A stretch of 64,000 bases of DNA, taken from the NCBI RefSeq assembly GCF_900107415.1, contig NZ_FNPX01000005.1, positions 186,001 to 250,000 on the forward strand, written 5' to 3'. This document shows, in pieces, positions 18,885 to 27,333 of the stretch (its first letter is position 1; the number at the start of each line of letters is the position of its first letter). This stretch comes from Jannaschia faecimaris. GTDB taxonomy: Bacteria > Pseudomonadota > Alphaproteobacteria > Rhodobacterales > Rhodobacteraceae. Under the pieces are notes generated by a model. The model searched no databases and was not told the origin of the DNA. It saw only the letters and a list, made by a program, of their open reading frames with translations. The position numbers were made by a program, and so were the translations under genes.

Positions 18885-19730
18885 ATGCTGGACGCCAAAC
18901 CGGATAACACGAGCGAGGCCAACACGCAGGAAAACCTGCTGGTGGTCAACAACATCGAGGTGATCTACAATCACGTGATCCTCGTCCTGAAAGGCGTCAG
19001 CCTGTCCGTGCCCAAGGGCGGCATCACCGCCCTTCTAGGGGGCAACGGCGCGGGCAAGACGACGACGCTCAAGGCCATTTCCAACCTGCTGCGTTCCGAA
19101 CGCGGCGACGTGACCAAGGGCTCCATCATATATCGTGGCGACCGCATCCAGGATCTGTCGCCCGCCGACCTGGTCGGGCGCGGCGTCATCCAGGTGATGG
19201 AAGGCCGCCACTGCTTCGAGCACCTCACGATCGAGGAAAACCTGCTGACCGGTGCCTATACCCGCCGGGATGGTGCCAAGGCCACCGCTGACGACCTGGA
19301 AATGGTATACGAGTATTTCCCCCGCCTGCGCGAACGGCGCAAATCGCAAGCCGGTTACACTTCGGGCGGTGAGCAGCAGATGTGCGCAATCGGTCGCGCC
19401 ATGATGGCCCGCCCCGAGATGATCCTGCTGGATGAACCTTCGATGGGCCTGGCCCCGCAACTGGTCGAACAGATCTTCGGTATCGTCAAACGCCTGAACG
19501 AAGAACAGGGCGTGACGTTCCTTTTGGCCGAACAGAACACCAATGTCGCGCTGCGCTTTGCACACTACGGATATATCCTGGAGTCGGGCCGCATCGTGAT
19601 GGACGGCCCGGCCAAGGAACTGCGCGAAAATCCGGACGTGAAGGAATTCTACCTCGGCATGTCCGACGAAGGCCGCAAATCCTTCCGCGATGTGCGGTCC
19701 TATCGCCGCCGGAAACGCTGGCTGTCATGA
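18885..19730 (+). CDS. livF: Liv-type ABC transporter ATP-binding protein LivF
   Basis: A 281-residue second ATPase of the importer. Walker A GGNGAGKTTT, signature YTSGGEQQMC, Walker B MILLDEPS and the H-loop replaced by EQNTNVA, as is usual in LivF. The start at 18885 (MLDAKPDN) follows the RBS GAGGGAG; the open frame 8 codons upstream is less likely. The C-terminus (FRDVRSYRRRKRWLS) is longer than in E. coli LivF. The stop overlaps the ATG of the next gene (ATGA). Confidence 0.93.
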   Translation: MLDAKPDNTSEANTQENLLVVNNIEVIYNHVILVLKGVSLSVPKGGITALLGGNGAGKTTTLKAISNLLRSERGDVTKGSIIYRGDRIQDLSPADLVGRGVIQVMEGRHCFEHLTIEENLLTGAYTRRDGAKATADDLEMVYEYFPRLRERRKSQAGYTSGGEQQMCAIGRAMMARPEMILLDEPSMGLAPQLVEQIFGIVKRLNEEQGVTFLLAEQNTNVALRFAHYGYILESGRIVMDGPAKELRENPDVKEFYLGMSDEGRKSFRDVRSYRRRKRWLS

Positions 19731-20272
19731 GGGCATTTGTCGGCCTTCCCTGCCCCGAGGGCTGGATCGGGCCGCTGGTGCGCGCGCAGGGCCGCTTGCC
19801 CGCAGGGCGGCGCGTGGAGGCCGATGATCTACATCTGACGTTGGCGTTTCTGGACGACCAACCCGAAGATCGACTGGCGACCTTGGACGAAACGCTCGAC
19901 GCGCGACCGCTGCCTGCCGCAACCCTCCGGGCGGTATCCTACGAGGCGCTCGGGGCAGGGCAGCCGCGTGCCGTGGTGCTGGACGTGGCTGCTGACGACG
20001 GGCTGACATCCCTGCGCGACCGGGTACGGTCGGCGGCGCGGACGGCGGGCATCACCTTGGCCCGCGACCGGTTCCGCCCGCATATGACCCTCACCCGCTA
20101 TTCGCGCAGCGCGCCCTGCGATACTGACCGGCTGCCGGGTCTTCTGGCCCGTTTGGGCCGCCCCGACCTGCCCCCGGTGCAGGCGACGGGGGCCACGCTC
20201 TGGTCATCTGTCCTGACACCAGACGGCCCGCTGTATGAACCGCTGTCCACCTATCCCCTGCGCGCCGCCTGA
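19727..20272 (+). CDS. thpR: RNA 2',3'-cyclic phosphodiesterase (2'-5' RNA ligase family)
   Basis: A 181-residue member of the 2H phosphoesterase superfamily. Both catalytic HxTx motifs are visible: HLTLAFL (about 42) and HMTLTRY (about 120). These enzymes open 2',3'-cyclic phosphates on RNA ends. Translation is coupled to livF by a 4-bp ATGA overlap, and the CoA ligase follows 20 bp later, so it is embedded in the uptake operon although its function has no obvious link to transport. Confidence 0.9.
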   Translation: MRAFVGLPCPEGWIGPLVRAQGRLPAGRRVEADDLHLTLAFLDDQPEDRLATLDETLDARPLPAATLRAVSYEALGAGQPRAVVLDVAADDGLTSLRDRVRSAARTAGITLARDRFRPHMTLTRYSRSAPCDTDRLPGLLARLGRPDLPPVQATGATLWSSVLTPDGPLYEPLSTYPLRAA

Positions 20273-20292
20273 CGCCGACAAGGAACCCCGTG

Positions 20293-21480
20293 ATGAGCCA
20301 CTACGATGCCCTTGAAACCCGGTCCGCCGACGAACGCGCCAGCGCCCAATTGACGACCCTGCGCGCGCAATTGGCCCGCGTCGCGGCGACCGATGGAGAC
20401 TGCCTGCCCGCCACGGACCTTTCCGATCTGGCCGACCTCGCGACCCTGCCGATCCTGCGCAAATCGCAGTTGTCGGAATGGCAGGCGAAAACGCCACCTT
20501 TCGGCGGCATGCACGTCGCCAACGTGGCGCATGTGTTCCAGTCGCCCGGACCAATCTATGAACCCGGTGGCGTCACCCACGATTGGTGGCGCATGGGGCG
20601 ATTCCTGCATGCCTGCGGCATCGGCGCGGACGACACGGTGCAGAACTGCTTCGGCTATCACCTCACCCCCGCCGGCATGATCTTCGAGAGTGGGGCCCGC
20701 GCCGTCGGGGCCCGCGTCCTGCCCGCAGGCACCGGCCAGACCGACCTTCAGGTGCGCGCCGCCAAGGACATAGGCTGCACTGCCTATGCGGGCACGCCCG
20801 ATTACCTCAAGGTGATCCTGGACCGCGCCGAGCAGATGGGCGAACAGCTCGCCTTCACCCGCGCGGCCGTGGGGGGCGGTGCGCTTTTCCCCAGCCTGCG
20901 CCAGGAATACGCCGATCGCGGCATCGCCTGCCTGCAATGCTACGCCACCGCCGACCTGGGCAACATCGCCTACGAAAGCGCGGCGATGGAGGGCATGATC
21001 GTTGACGAGGGCGTAATCCTGGAAATCGTTCGCCCCGGCACGGGTGACCCGGTTCCCCCCGGCGAGGTCGGAGAGGTCGTGGTCACCACGCTCAACCCCG
21101 ACTATCCGCTGATCCGCTTCGCCACGGGCGACCTGTCGGCGATGATGCAGGGCACATCGCCCTGCGGGCGGACCAACATGCGCATCAAGGGCTGGATGGG
21201 CCGCGCTGACCAGACCGCCAAGATCAAGGGCATGTTCGTGCGCCCCGAACAGGTGGCCGACCTTGTCGCCCGCCACCCCGAAATCCGCGCCGCCCGCGTG
21301 ACCGTGACGCGGCAGGGTGAGATGGATGCCATGGCGGTGCAGATCGAGGCTGACGGCGGGAACGAAGCCGAATGGGCCGCATCGGTCGCGCAAGTACTCA
21401 AGCTCAAGGGCGCGGTCGAACGCGTCGATGCGCTGCCCAACGATGGCAAGGTGATCGACGACCAGCGTGTCTACGACTGA
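20293..21480 (+). CDS. Phenylacetate-CoA ligase-like AMP-forming enzyme
   Basis: A 395-residue short ANL-superfamily protein of the PaaK/CapK type, smaller than the acyl-CoA synthetase at 11196. Visible features are the N-terminal LPILRKSQLSEWQ, the central YEPGGVTHDWW, a late IRFATGDLSA and a C-terminal domain with GRADQTAKIKGMFV. PaaK-like ligases activate aryl acids, which makes an aromatic carboxylate a good guess for the importer substrate. The ATG at 20293 has AAGGA about 10 bases upstream; a GTG directly before it (20290) is the alternative. Last gene of the operon. Confidence 0.88.
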   Translation: MSHYDALETRSADERASAQLTTLRAQLARVAATDGDCLPATDLSDLADLATLPILRKSQLSEWQAKTPPFGGMHVANVAHVFQSPGPIYEPGGVTHDWWRMGRFLHACGIGADDTVQNCFGYHLTPAGMIFESGARAVGARVLPAGTGQTDLQVRAAKDIGCTAYAGTPDYLKVILDRAEQMGEQLAFTRAAVGGGALFPSLRQEYADRGIACLQCYATADLGNIAYESAAMEGMIVDEGVILEIVRPGTGDPVPPGEVGEVVVTTLNPDYPLIRFATGDLSAMMQGTSPCGRTNMRIKGWMGRADQTAKIKGMFVRPEQVADLVARHPEIRAARVTVTRQGEMDAMAVQIEADGGNEAEWAASVAQVLKLKGAVERVDALPNDGKVIDDQRVYD

Positions 21481-21725
21481 GCGGGCAACCCGGCATCTTC
21501 GGATCTGACCCCGGGTGACCAAGGGCGCGGACGCACTTCCGGGCCGTGATGATCCTTGGCAGGCTCGCGGATGGTCAAGAACGGTCCAGTCAGCATGTAA
21601 TCCGGCACCCGCACGCCGGTTTTCCGCGGCATCGGCAGGCGCGGGCCAACCTGGGGGAGCGGAAGCACGAAATTCTGCCACCGCTCGCCCGGCTTGGACG
21701 CCCAGTCAGCCGCGCAATTCGCCAC
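21471..21725 (-). CDS. Hypothetical small protein downstream of pheT
   Basis: An 84-codon frame starting at a GTG that overlaps the pheT end by 20 bp and finishing 10 bp inside the convergent CoA ligase gene. The codon pattern is as GC-biased as neighbouring genes and the sequence looks protein-like (GVRVPDYMLTGPFLTIREPA), but no family is recognised. It is the only minus-strand frame filling the 225 bp between the two genes. It may be a real coupled gene or a chance frame. Confidence 0.35.
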   Translation of the reverse strand: MANCAADWASKPGERWQNFVLPLPQVGPRLPMPRKTGVRVPDYMLTGPFLTIREPAKDHHGPEVRPRPWSPGVRSEDAGLPAQS

Positions 21726-24099
21726 CCGTCGCCTTGGTCACTTTTTCGACGATCTTGGCCGACACGGCTTCGATATCCTTGTCAGTCAGGGTCTTGTCCG
21801 TCGGTTGCATCCGCACGGTCAGGGCCAGTGATTTACGCCCCTCGCCCAGGCTGCCCCCGATGAATTCGTCAAAGACGCGCACCTCGGTGATCAGGGCCTT
21901 GTCCGCCCCCTGCGCCGCGTTAACCAGATTCTGCACCTCCGTATCAGCATCGACCACGAAGGCGAAGTCCCGCTCCACCGCTTGAAGGTCCGCCAGGATC
22001 AGCGCGCCGCGCGACGTCCCCTGCGCCTTGGGCACCGGAATTTCAGCAGGCCAAATCGTGAAGCCGACCGCAGGCCCCTTCACGTCCATCGCCTTGAGAA
22101 CCTTGGGATGGATTTCCCCGAAGACGGCCAGCACCTTTTTCGGTCCGAGGCACATTTTCCCCGACCGGCCCGGATGCCACCAATCGGCAACCCCGCGCAG
22201 GATCTGCGCCTTGGCGGGGGCCCCCAGGGCGGCCAGCACGGCCTCCGCATCGGCCTTGGCGTCGAACACATCGACCGCGCGCCGATCGCCGTGCACACCT
22301 TTGGGGCCGGTGTACCCGATCAGCAGTCCCGATATCTGCTGGTGCTGCTCACCCGGCTCTCCGCCTTGGAACGCAGCGCCCAGTTCGAACAGGGCCATGT
22401 CGGCCTGTCCCCGGGCCTGATTGCGCGCCGCCGCCTGCAACAGGCCAGGCAGCAACGCCGGGCGCATGTGGCTCATGTCGGTGCTGATCGGGTTTTCCAA
22501 ACGGGTGGCATCGGTGCCGCCCCCGAACAGCGCCGCCGAGGTCTGATCGATGAAGGTATAGGTGACGCATTCGTTGTACCCGAGGGATGCCGCCGTTCGC
22601 CGGGCCATCCGTTCGCGCTGCTGCGCTCGCGTCAGAACGGGGCGCAGGATGCCGGGTGCACGCACCATCGGCCGGCCTTCCAGCTTGGTCAGCGATGCGA
22701 TCCGCGCCACCTCCTCCACCAGGTCCGCTTCGCCCTGAACGTCGGGCCGCCACGACGGGACATGCGCCATCTCGCCTTCCAGCGTGAAGCCCAACGCCGT
22801 CAGCGTCGCCCGCTGCACCTCCGCCGGGATCGACATGCCGACCAGGCTCTCGACCCGCGCCGTGTCCAACTTGTAGGCACGGGACACATCTGGCACGGCC
22901 CCCGCGATCACCATATTCGACACTTCCCCGCCTGCGTGATCCAAGATCATCCGGCAGGCATAATCCGGCCCATGGGGCGTGAACGCCGGGTCCGCGCCCC
23001 GCTCGAAACGGTACCGCGCGTCGGAGTTGATCTTCATCGCCCGACCGGCCAGCGCGATCTGCACATGATCCCAGAACGCGCTCTCGATCAGCACATTGAC
23101 GGTGTCTTCCGTCACACCGGTCTGCACGCCGCCCATGATGCCGCCAATGCTCTCGACGCCCGTGTCATCCGAAACCACCATCGCGCCCTCGGGCAAGACA
23201 TAGGTCTTGTCGTTCAGCGCCGCGATCTCCTCGCCGCCCTTGGCGCGGTGAATCCGCAGGTCGCCCTTCACCAGATCGGCGTCGAACACATGCAGCGGAC
23301 GGTTCAGGTCGTAGGTGAACCAGTTGGTCACATCCACAAGGAAACTGATGGGTCGCAAGCCGATCGCGCGCAGCTGATCCTGCAACCACGCGGGCGACGG
23401 TCCGTTCTTCACGCCCCGGATCATCCGCATCGCGAAGACGGGGCAGCCATCCAGAGTGTCGGCGTCGATGGTCACGGAAACGGGGCTGTCGAATGCCCCC
23501 TCGACCTTCGGGTCCGGCAGGTCCTTCAGAAAACCCAGCCCCCGCGCCGCCAGATCGCGCGCGATCCCCCGAACGCCAAGAGCATCGGGACGGTTCGGCG
23601 TGATGGCGATCTCGATCACCGGATCGACCTTAGCCGGGTCATGCTCGGCCAGCCAATCGGTGAATCGCTGACCCACCTCGCCCGAGGGCAGTTCGATGAT
23701 CCCGTCATGCTCCTCGCTGAGTTCCAGTTCCCGCTCCGAGGCCATCATCCCAAAACTCTCGATCCCGCGGATCTTGCCCACGCCGATTGTCGTGTCGATG
23801 CCGGGGACATAAACGCCCGGCTTGGCCACGACGACGGTGATGCCCGCGCGCGCGTTCGGCGCGCCGCAGATGATCTGCTGCAAACCTTCGTCCGTCTCAA
23901 CCTGACAGACGCGCAGACGGTCGGCGTCGGGGTGCTTCTCGGCCGATTTCACGAAGCCCAGCGTGAACTCGTGCAACCGCGCCGCGCGGTCTTCGATACC
24001 TTCGACTTCCAGACCCAGGTCGGTCAGCGTCTCGGCGATTTCAGCCACGGTGGCCGAGGTATCCAGGTGGCGTTTCAGCCAGGAGAGGGTGAATTTCAT
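21706..24099 (-). CDS. pheT: Phenylalanyl-tRNA synthetase beta subunit
   Basis: Full-length 797-residue beta subunit that charges tRNA-Phe together with PheS. Order: N-terminal EMAP/tRNA-binding domain (about 40-150, with KHPDADRLRVCQV), B3/B4 editing domain (about 210-380, binds and edits Tyr), B5 domain (about 400-475), catalytic-like core, and a C-terminal ferredoxin-fold anticodon-binding domain (about 700-797, with VERDFAFVVD). pheS is not next to it; the upstream neighbour is a GNAT gene 29 bp away. Confidence 0.97.
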   Translation of the reverse strand: MKFTLSWLKRHLDTSATVAEIAETLTDLGLEVEGIEDRAARLHEFTLGFVKSAEKHPDADRLRVCQVETDEGLQQIICGAPNARAGITVVVAKPGVYVPGIDTTIGVGKIRGIESFGMMASERELELSEEHDGIIELPSGEVGQRFTDWLAEHDPAKVDPVIEIAITPNRPDALGVRGIARDLAARGLGFLKDLPDPKVEGAFDSPVSVTIDADTLDGCPVFAMRMIRGVKNGPSPAWLQDQLRAIGLRPISFLVDVTNWFTYDLNRPLHVFDADLVKGDLRIHRAKGGEEIAALNDKTYVLPEGAMVVSDDTGVESIGGIMGGVQTGVTEDTVNVLIESAFWDHVQIALAGRAMKINSDARYRFERGADPAFTPHGPDYACRMILDHAGGEVSNMVIAGAVPDVSRAYKLDTARVESLVGMSIPAEVQRATLTALGFTLEGEMAHVPSWRPDVQGEADLVEEVARIASLTKLEGRPMVRAPGILRPVLTRAQQRERMARRTAASLGYNECVTYTFIDQTSAALFGGGTDATRLENPISTDMSHMRPALLPGLLQAAARNQARGQADMALFELGAAFQGGEPGEQHQQISGLLIGYTGPKGVHGDRRAVDVFDAKADAEAVLAALGAPAKAQILRGVADWWHPGRSGKMCLGPKKVLAVFGEIHPKVLKAMDVKGPAVGFTIWPAEIPVPKAQGTSRGALILADLQAVERDFAFVVDADTEVQNLVNAAQGADKALITEVRVFDEFIGGSLGEGRKSLALTVRMQPTDKTLTDKDIEAVSAKIVEKVTKATGGELRG

Positions 24100-24128
24100 G
24101 GTCAGGGCCTATCGGTGTTTGCGCCCGA

Positions 24129-24629
24129 CTATCCCATCCCGGCGCGGGTTTGAAGATCGAAGCCGATCCGACGTGCTTTCACCGGTTGATCCACCAGGAA
24201 ATCGTCCACCGTCCCCTCGTCCCGTCCGCCCCGCGCCAAGTAGAACGCCAGCGCGCGCGAGTTCGACTCCAGCACGGTCAAATAGGCATGATCAAAGCCG
24301 TCCGCCGCCAAGGCATCCTTCACCGCGGACATGAGAGCGCCCCCCGTCCCCTGCCCCCGCTGATCCGGTCGAACGTGCAGGTTGTCGATCAGCGGGGGGT
24401 CACGGTCTGTCAATGCGCAGACGAAGCCGACAAGGCGGCCCTCTTCCTCCGCGACGAAGGTCATTTCGGGTGCGGCAAAGCTCCGCGTCGCCCATTTCTT
24501 CGCCATAGCATCGGGCAACACGTCGCGCAGGTACGCCGGGGGCAATTCGCCTCCATAACTGTCCTGCCAAGACGCAAGATGCAGCGCGCAGATGGCCTCG
24601 CGGTCGGCGGCGGTCGCGAGGCGAATCAT
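24129..24629 (-). CDS. GNAT family N-acetyltransferase
   Basis: A 166-residue acetyltransferase. The acetyl-CoA-binding motif A is readable as LHVRPDQRGQGTGGALM (about 84-100), followed by motif B with LTVLESNSRALAFYLARGG. The start at 24629 (MIRLATAADRE) overlaps the stop of the MOSC gene by 4 bp (ATGA), so a long open upstream extension is rejected. Acceptor unknown. Confidence 0.88.
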   Translation of the reverse strand: MIRLATAADREAICALHLASWQDSYGGELPPAYLRDVLPDAMAKKWATRSFAAPEMTFVAEEEGRLVGFVCALTDRDPPLIDNLHVRPDQRGQGTGGALMSAVKDALAADGFDHAYLTVLESNSRALAFYLARGGRDEGTVDDFLVDQPVKARRIGFDLQTRAGMG

Positions 24630-25102
24630 GCCGCGCCGCCGGTCAAAGTCACGGTATCCCCCAAGGCGATCTCTCCTTCGCTCAATACGCTGGCGCACCA
24701 ACCGCCATGGTGGCGCACGGCGGAATACCCGCCTCGACCCAAAGTCTCCTCCATACGGCTGCACGGGGCACAGGGCCCGGTGATCCGAAGCGTCGCAGTA
24801 CCGACCGCCACGTCCTGCCCACGCAGCGCGGCCAGGTTGATACCCGAGACGTGGATGTTTCGGCGCAGCGCCCCCGCCGTCACCTCCCCCTCACACAGCG
24901 CGGCAATTACCGGCAGATGCTCCGCTTGGATCAGCGTGACAGCGCGCTTGCCGGGGGGCGCATGGTCGCCCGCCAGACCGGCCTCTGATACGCCGACACG
25001 CTCCAGTGGCTGCATCTGCGCCCGCCGCACGCCCCGTACCCCGATCCAGCCCACGCGGCCGGGTCGGGCATGCGTCGCTATCAACTCCCGCAGATAGCTC
25101 AA
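24626..25102 (-). CDS. MOSC domain-containing protein
   Basis: A 158-residue stand-alone MOSC domain, related to the C-terminal domain of molybdenum cofactor sulfurases and to YiiM/YcbX. The conserved Cys lies in GPCAPCSRMEE (about 109-119), with an early GLAGDHAPPGKRAVTL strand-loop typical of the family. The start is an unusual TTG that overlaps the stop of the preceding gene as TTGA; no better start is available without losing the conserved N-terminus. MOSC proteins handle sulfur attached to molybdopterin or reduce N-hydroxylated compounds. Confidence 0.85.
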   Translation of the reverse strand: MSYLRELIATHARPGRVGWIGVRGVRRAQMQPLERVGVSEAGLAGDHAPPGKRAVTLIQAEHLPVIAALCEGEVTAGALRRNIHVSGINLAALRGQDVAVGTATLRITGPCAPCSRMEETLGRGGYSAVRHHGGWCASVLSEGEIALGDTVTLTGGAA

Positions 25103-25548
25103 TGCGAGAATACGGAGGTGAGCATCGCCGAAAGCTCCTCCGCGTCCTCTGACGTGAAAGCACCGGGTTGATTGCTGTCGATATCGAAGACGGCGATCAG
25201 CGCGCCGTCCCGACCGAAGACCGGCAGCACCAATTCCGAACGTGTCGACGACGCGCAGGCGATATGCCCCGGAAAGGCATCGACGTCCGGCACCAACTGC
25301 ACCTCACCGGTCGTGGCACAAGCCCCGCAGACACCTCGCGGGAAGGGGATCACCAGGCACCCGTGCCCACCCTGATAGGGCCCGATCTTAAGCATCTCGG
25401 GTCCAGTCACGCGATAGAACCCGGTCCAGTCAAAGCGGTCGTCGGCGTGATGCACCTCGCAGGTGACCGTAGCCATAAGGGCGATCACGTCGTCCTCGCC
25501 CTCGGTCAGGCTGGCGATTGTCTTGTGCAGGCCGGGATAGTCGATCAT
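25099..25548 (-). CDS. msrC: Free methionine-(R)-sulfoxide reductase (GAF domain)
   Basis: A 149-residue single GAF-domain enzyme that reduces free Met-R-sulfoxide in the cytosol. All three cysteines corresponding to the catalytic and resolving ones of the family are visible: HGC64, GVC74 and HIAC98. The N-terminal EVHHADDRFDWTGFY and the central DVDAFPGHIACAS match the family. First gene of a three-gene coupled operon (msrC, MOSC, GNAT), which may extend into pheT. Confidence 0.92.
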   Translation of the reverse strand: MIDYPGLHKTIASLTEGEDDVIALMATVTCEVHHADDRFDWTGFYRVTGPEMLKIGPYQGGHGCLVIPFPRGVCGACATTGEVQLVPDVDAFPGHIACASSTRSELVLPVFGRDGALIAVFDIDSNQPGAFTSEDAEELSAMLTSVFSH

Positions 25549-25605
25549 CCTGTTTTCCTCGCCGATTTCGCGTCCGATCCATATCCGACGTGGATCACCC
25601 GTTCA

Positions 25606-26805
25606 TCACCCATCATTCACACGCCCTCGGTCACGCTCGATCGCGATGGCCGTGCCCTCGCCCCCACCAATGCAGATGGCGGCGATCCCGCGCTTCACGT
25701 CGCGCGCTTCCATCGCGTGCAGCAATGTCACCATGATCCGCGCGCCCGACGCCCCGATGGGATGCCCCAGCGCGCAGGCACCGCCGTTTACATTAACAAT
25801 ATCAGGGCTTAAGCCCATCTCGTGCATGAAGGCCATGGGCACGACAGCGAAGGCTTCGTTCACCTCCCAAAGGTCCACGTCCGCGATGGACCAGCCCAGT
25901 CGTTCCAACAGTTTGCGCGCCGCCGGTACGGGAGCGGTCGTGAACAGGCCCGGCTCCTGCGCGTGGGACGCATGACCCGCGATGCGCGCGCGGACCGGCA
26001 TCCCCTCGGCGTCGGCAACCGCCTGCGACGCCAGCACAAGTGCAGCCGCCCCATCCGATATCGACGAGGAATTGGCCGCTGTCACCGTACCATCCTTGCG
26101 GAAGGCAGGCCTAAGCGTCGGGATCTTGTCAGGCCGCGCCGTGCCCGGCTGTTCGTCGTGGGCGACGGTTGACTCCCCCTTGCGCGTAACGACCTGATAG
26201 GCAGCTACCTCTCGGTCAAACCCGCCCGACGAAATTGCCTCCTGCGCGCGGCTCAGCGACCGCAGCGCGTATTCATCCTGAGCCTCTCGGGTAAACTGGT
26301 AGGCTTCGGCACAATCCTCGGCGAAGGTGCCCATCAGACGCCCCTTGTCATAGGCATCCTCCAGACCATCGAGGAACATATGATCCAAGGCCTGACTGTG
26401 CCCCAGACGCGCTCCGCCGCGCATCGCGGGCATCAGGTAGGGCGCGTTCGTCATCGACTCCATGCCCCCCGCAACCATTACGCCGGTCTGACCCAGCACG
26501 ATCTGGTCATGCGCCATCATCGCCGCTTTCATTCCCGAGCCGCACATCTTGTTAAGCGTCGTGGCTGGCACCTCCTTCGGCAGGCCGGCTGCGAACCCCG
26601 CCTGACGCGCAGGGGCCTGTCCCTGTCCTGCCGGCAAGACGCAGCCCATCAGTACTTCCTCGACCCGCTCCGGTGCAATCCCGGCCTCCAAGAGCGCCGC
26701 CGCAATGGCCGCCCCGCCAAGCTCCGACGCGGTGGCCGACGACAAAGCGCCCTGGAACCCTCCCATCGGTGTCCGCTTCGCCCCGGCGATGACTACGTTT
26801 TGCAT
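25606..26805 (-). CDS. Acetyl-CoA acetyltransferase (thiolase)
   Basis: A 399-residue thiolase II. Nucleophile Cys at about 88 (NKMCGSGMKA), His in GGACALGHPIG and second Cys in AICIGGGEG near the C-terminus. It condenses or cleaves acetoacetyl-CoA; roles in PHB synthesis (PhaA) or acetoacetate use (AtoB) cannot be separated here. RBS GGGAG lies 7 bases before the ATG. Divergent from the STAS gene. Confidence 0.92.
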   Translation of the reverse strand: MQNVVIAGAKRTPMGGFQGALSSATASELGGAAIAAALLEAGIAPERVEEVLMGCVLPAGQGQAPARQAGFAAGLPKEVPATTLNKMCGSGMKAAMMAHDQIVLGQTGVMVAGGMESMTNAPYLMPAMRGGARLGHSQALDHMFLDGLEDAYDKGRLMGTFAEDCAEAYQFTREAQDEYALRSLSRAQEAISSGGFDREVAAYQVVTRKGESTVAHDEQPGTARPDKIPTLRPAFRKDGTVTAANSSSISDGAAALVLASQAVADAEGMPVRARIAGHASHAQEPGLFTTAPVPAARKLLERLGWSIADVDLWEVNEAFAVVPMAFMHEMGLSPDIVNVNGGACALGHPIGASGARIMVTLLHAMEARDVKRGIAAICIGGGEGTAIAIERDRGRVNDG

Positions 26806-26958
26806 GTTCCCACTCCCGCTTGGACAGATTCACGTTTTGGTAAGGTGTCGGAAGGTAACCTGCCAGCCAAGGACGCGGGACACCAGCCGCACCATGCAAC
26901 ACGACAGGCGCACGATACGGACAATCACATCCCTCGTATTCTTCGGCCCGGAGGCTTC

Positions 26959-27333
26959 ATGTTAACCACCCATCGCCCGAACGGCAGCATTGTCGTTCTC
27001 AACGTTCAGGTTCCGCGCATCGACGCCGCGATCTCGATGGCGTTCAAGGAACAGGCTCGCCAGGTTATCCAAAACGAGACTGGCCGGGTCGTTCTGGACC
27101 TGCGAAAAGTCGAGTTTCTGGATAGCAGCGGTCTCGGAACGCTCGTCGCGATCATGAAAATGCTCGATGGCGGTCGTCGCCTTGAACTCGCCAGTTGCGG
27201 CGATGCCGTTCGCAAGGTCCTGACACTCACACGCATGGACAGCGTTTTCGTCCTGCATGCGTCATTGAACGATCTGCAGACCGACAACGCCGATTTTTCC
27301 ATCGCTCACGCTGATGGGCAGGACGCGGCATGA
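26959..27333 (+). CDS. STAS-domain anti-anti-sigma factor (RsbV-like)
   Basis: A 124-residue stand-alone STAS domain. The conserved phospho-acceptor Ser is in VEFLDSSGLGTL (about residue 56-57). Dephosphorylated, such proteins bind and neutralise an anti-sigma kinase. The start at 26959 is preceded by GGAGG with very short spacing (CTTC). The stop overlaps the next ATG (ATGA), joining it to an RsbW-like kinase. No sigma factor or PP2C phosphatase lies nearby. Confidence 0.9.
   Translation: MLTTHRPNGSIVVLNVQVPRIDAAISMAFKEQARQVIQNETGRVVLDLRKVEFLDSSGLGTLVAIMKMLDGGRRLELASCGDAVRKVLTLTRMDSVFVLHASLNDLQTDNADFSIAHADGQDAA

Noticed and set aside
21982-24153. 723-codon plus-strand frame across pheT
   Set aside because: Antisense shadow of pheT, composition dominated by Arg/His/Gln as expected for reversed GC-rich codons.
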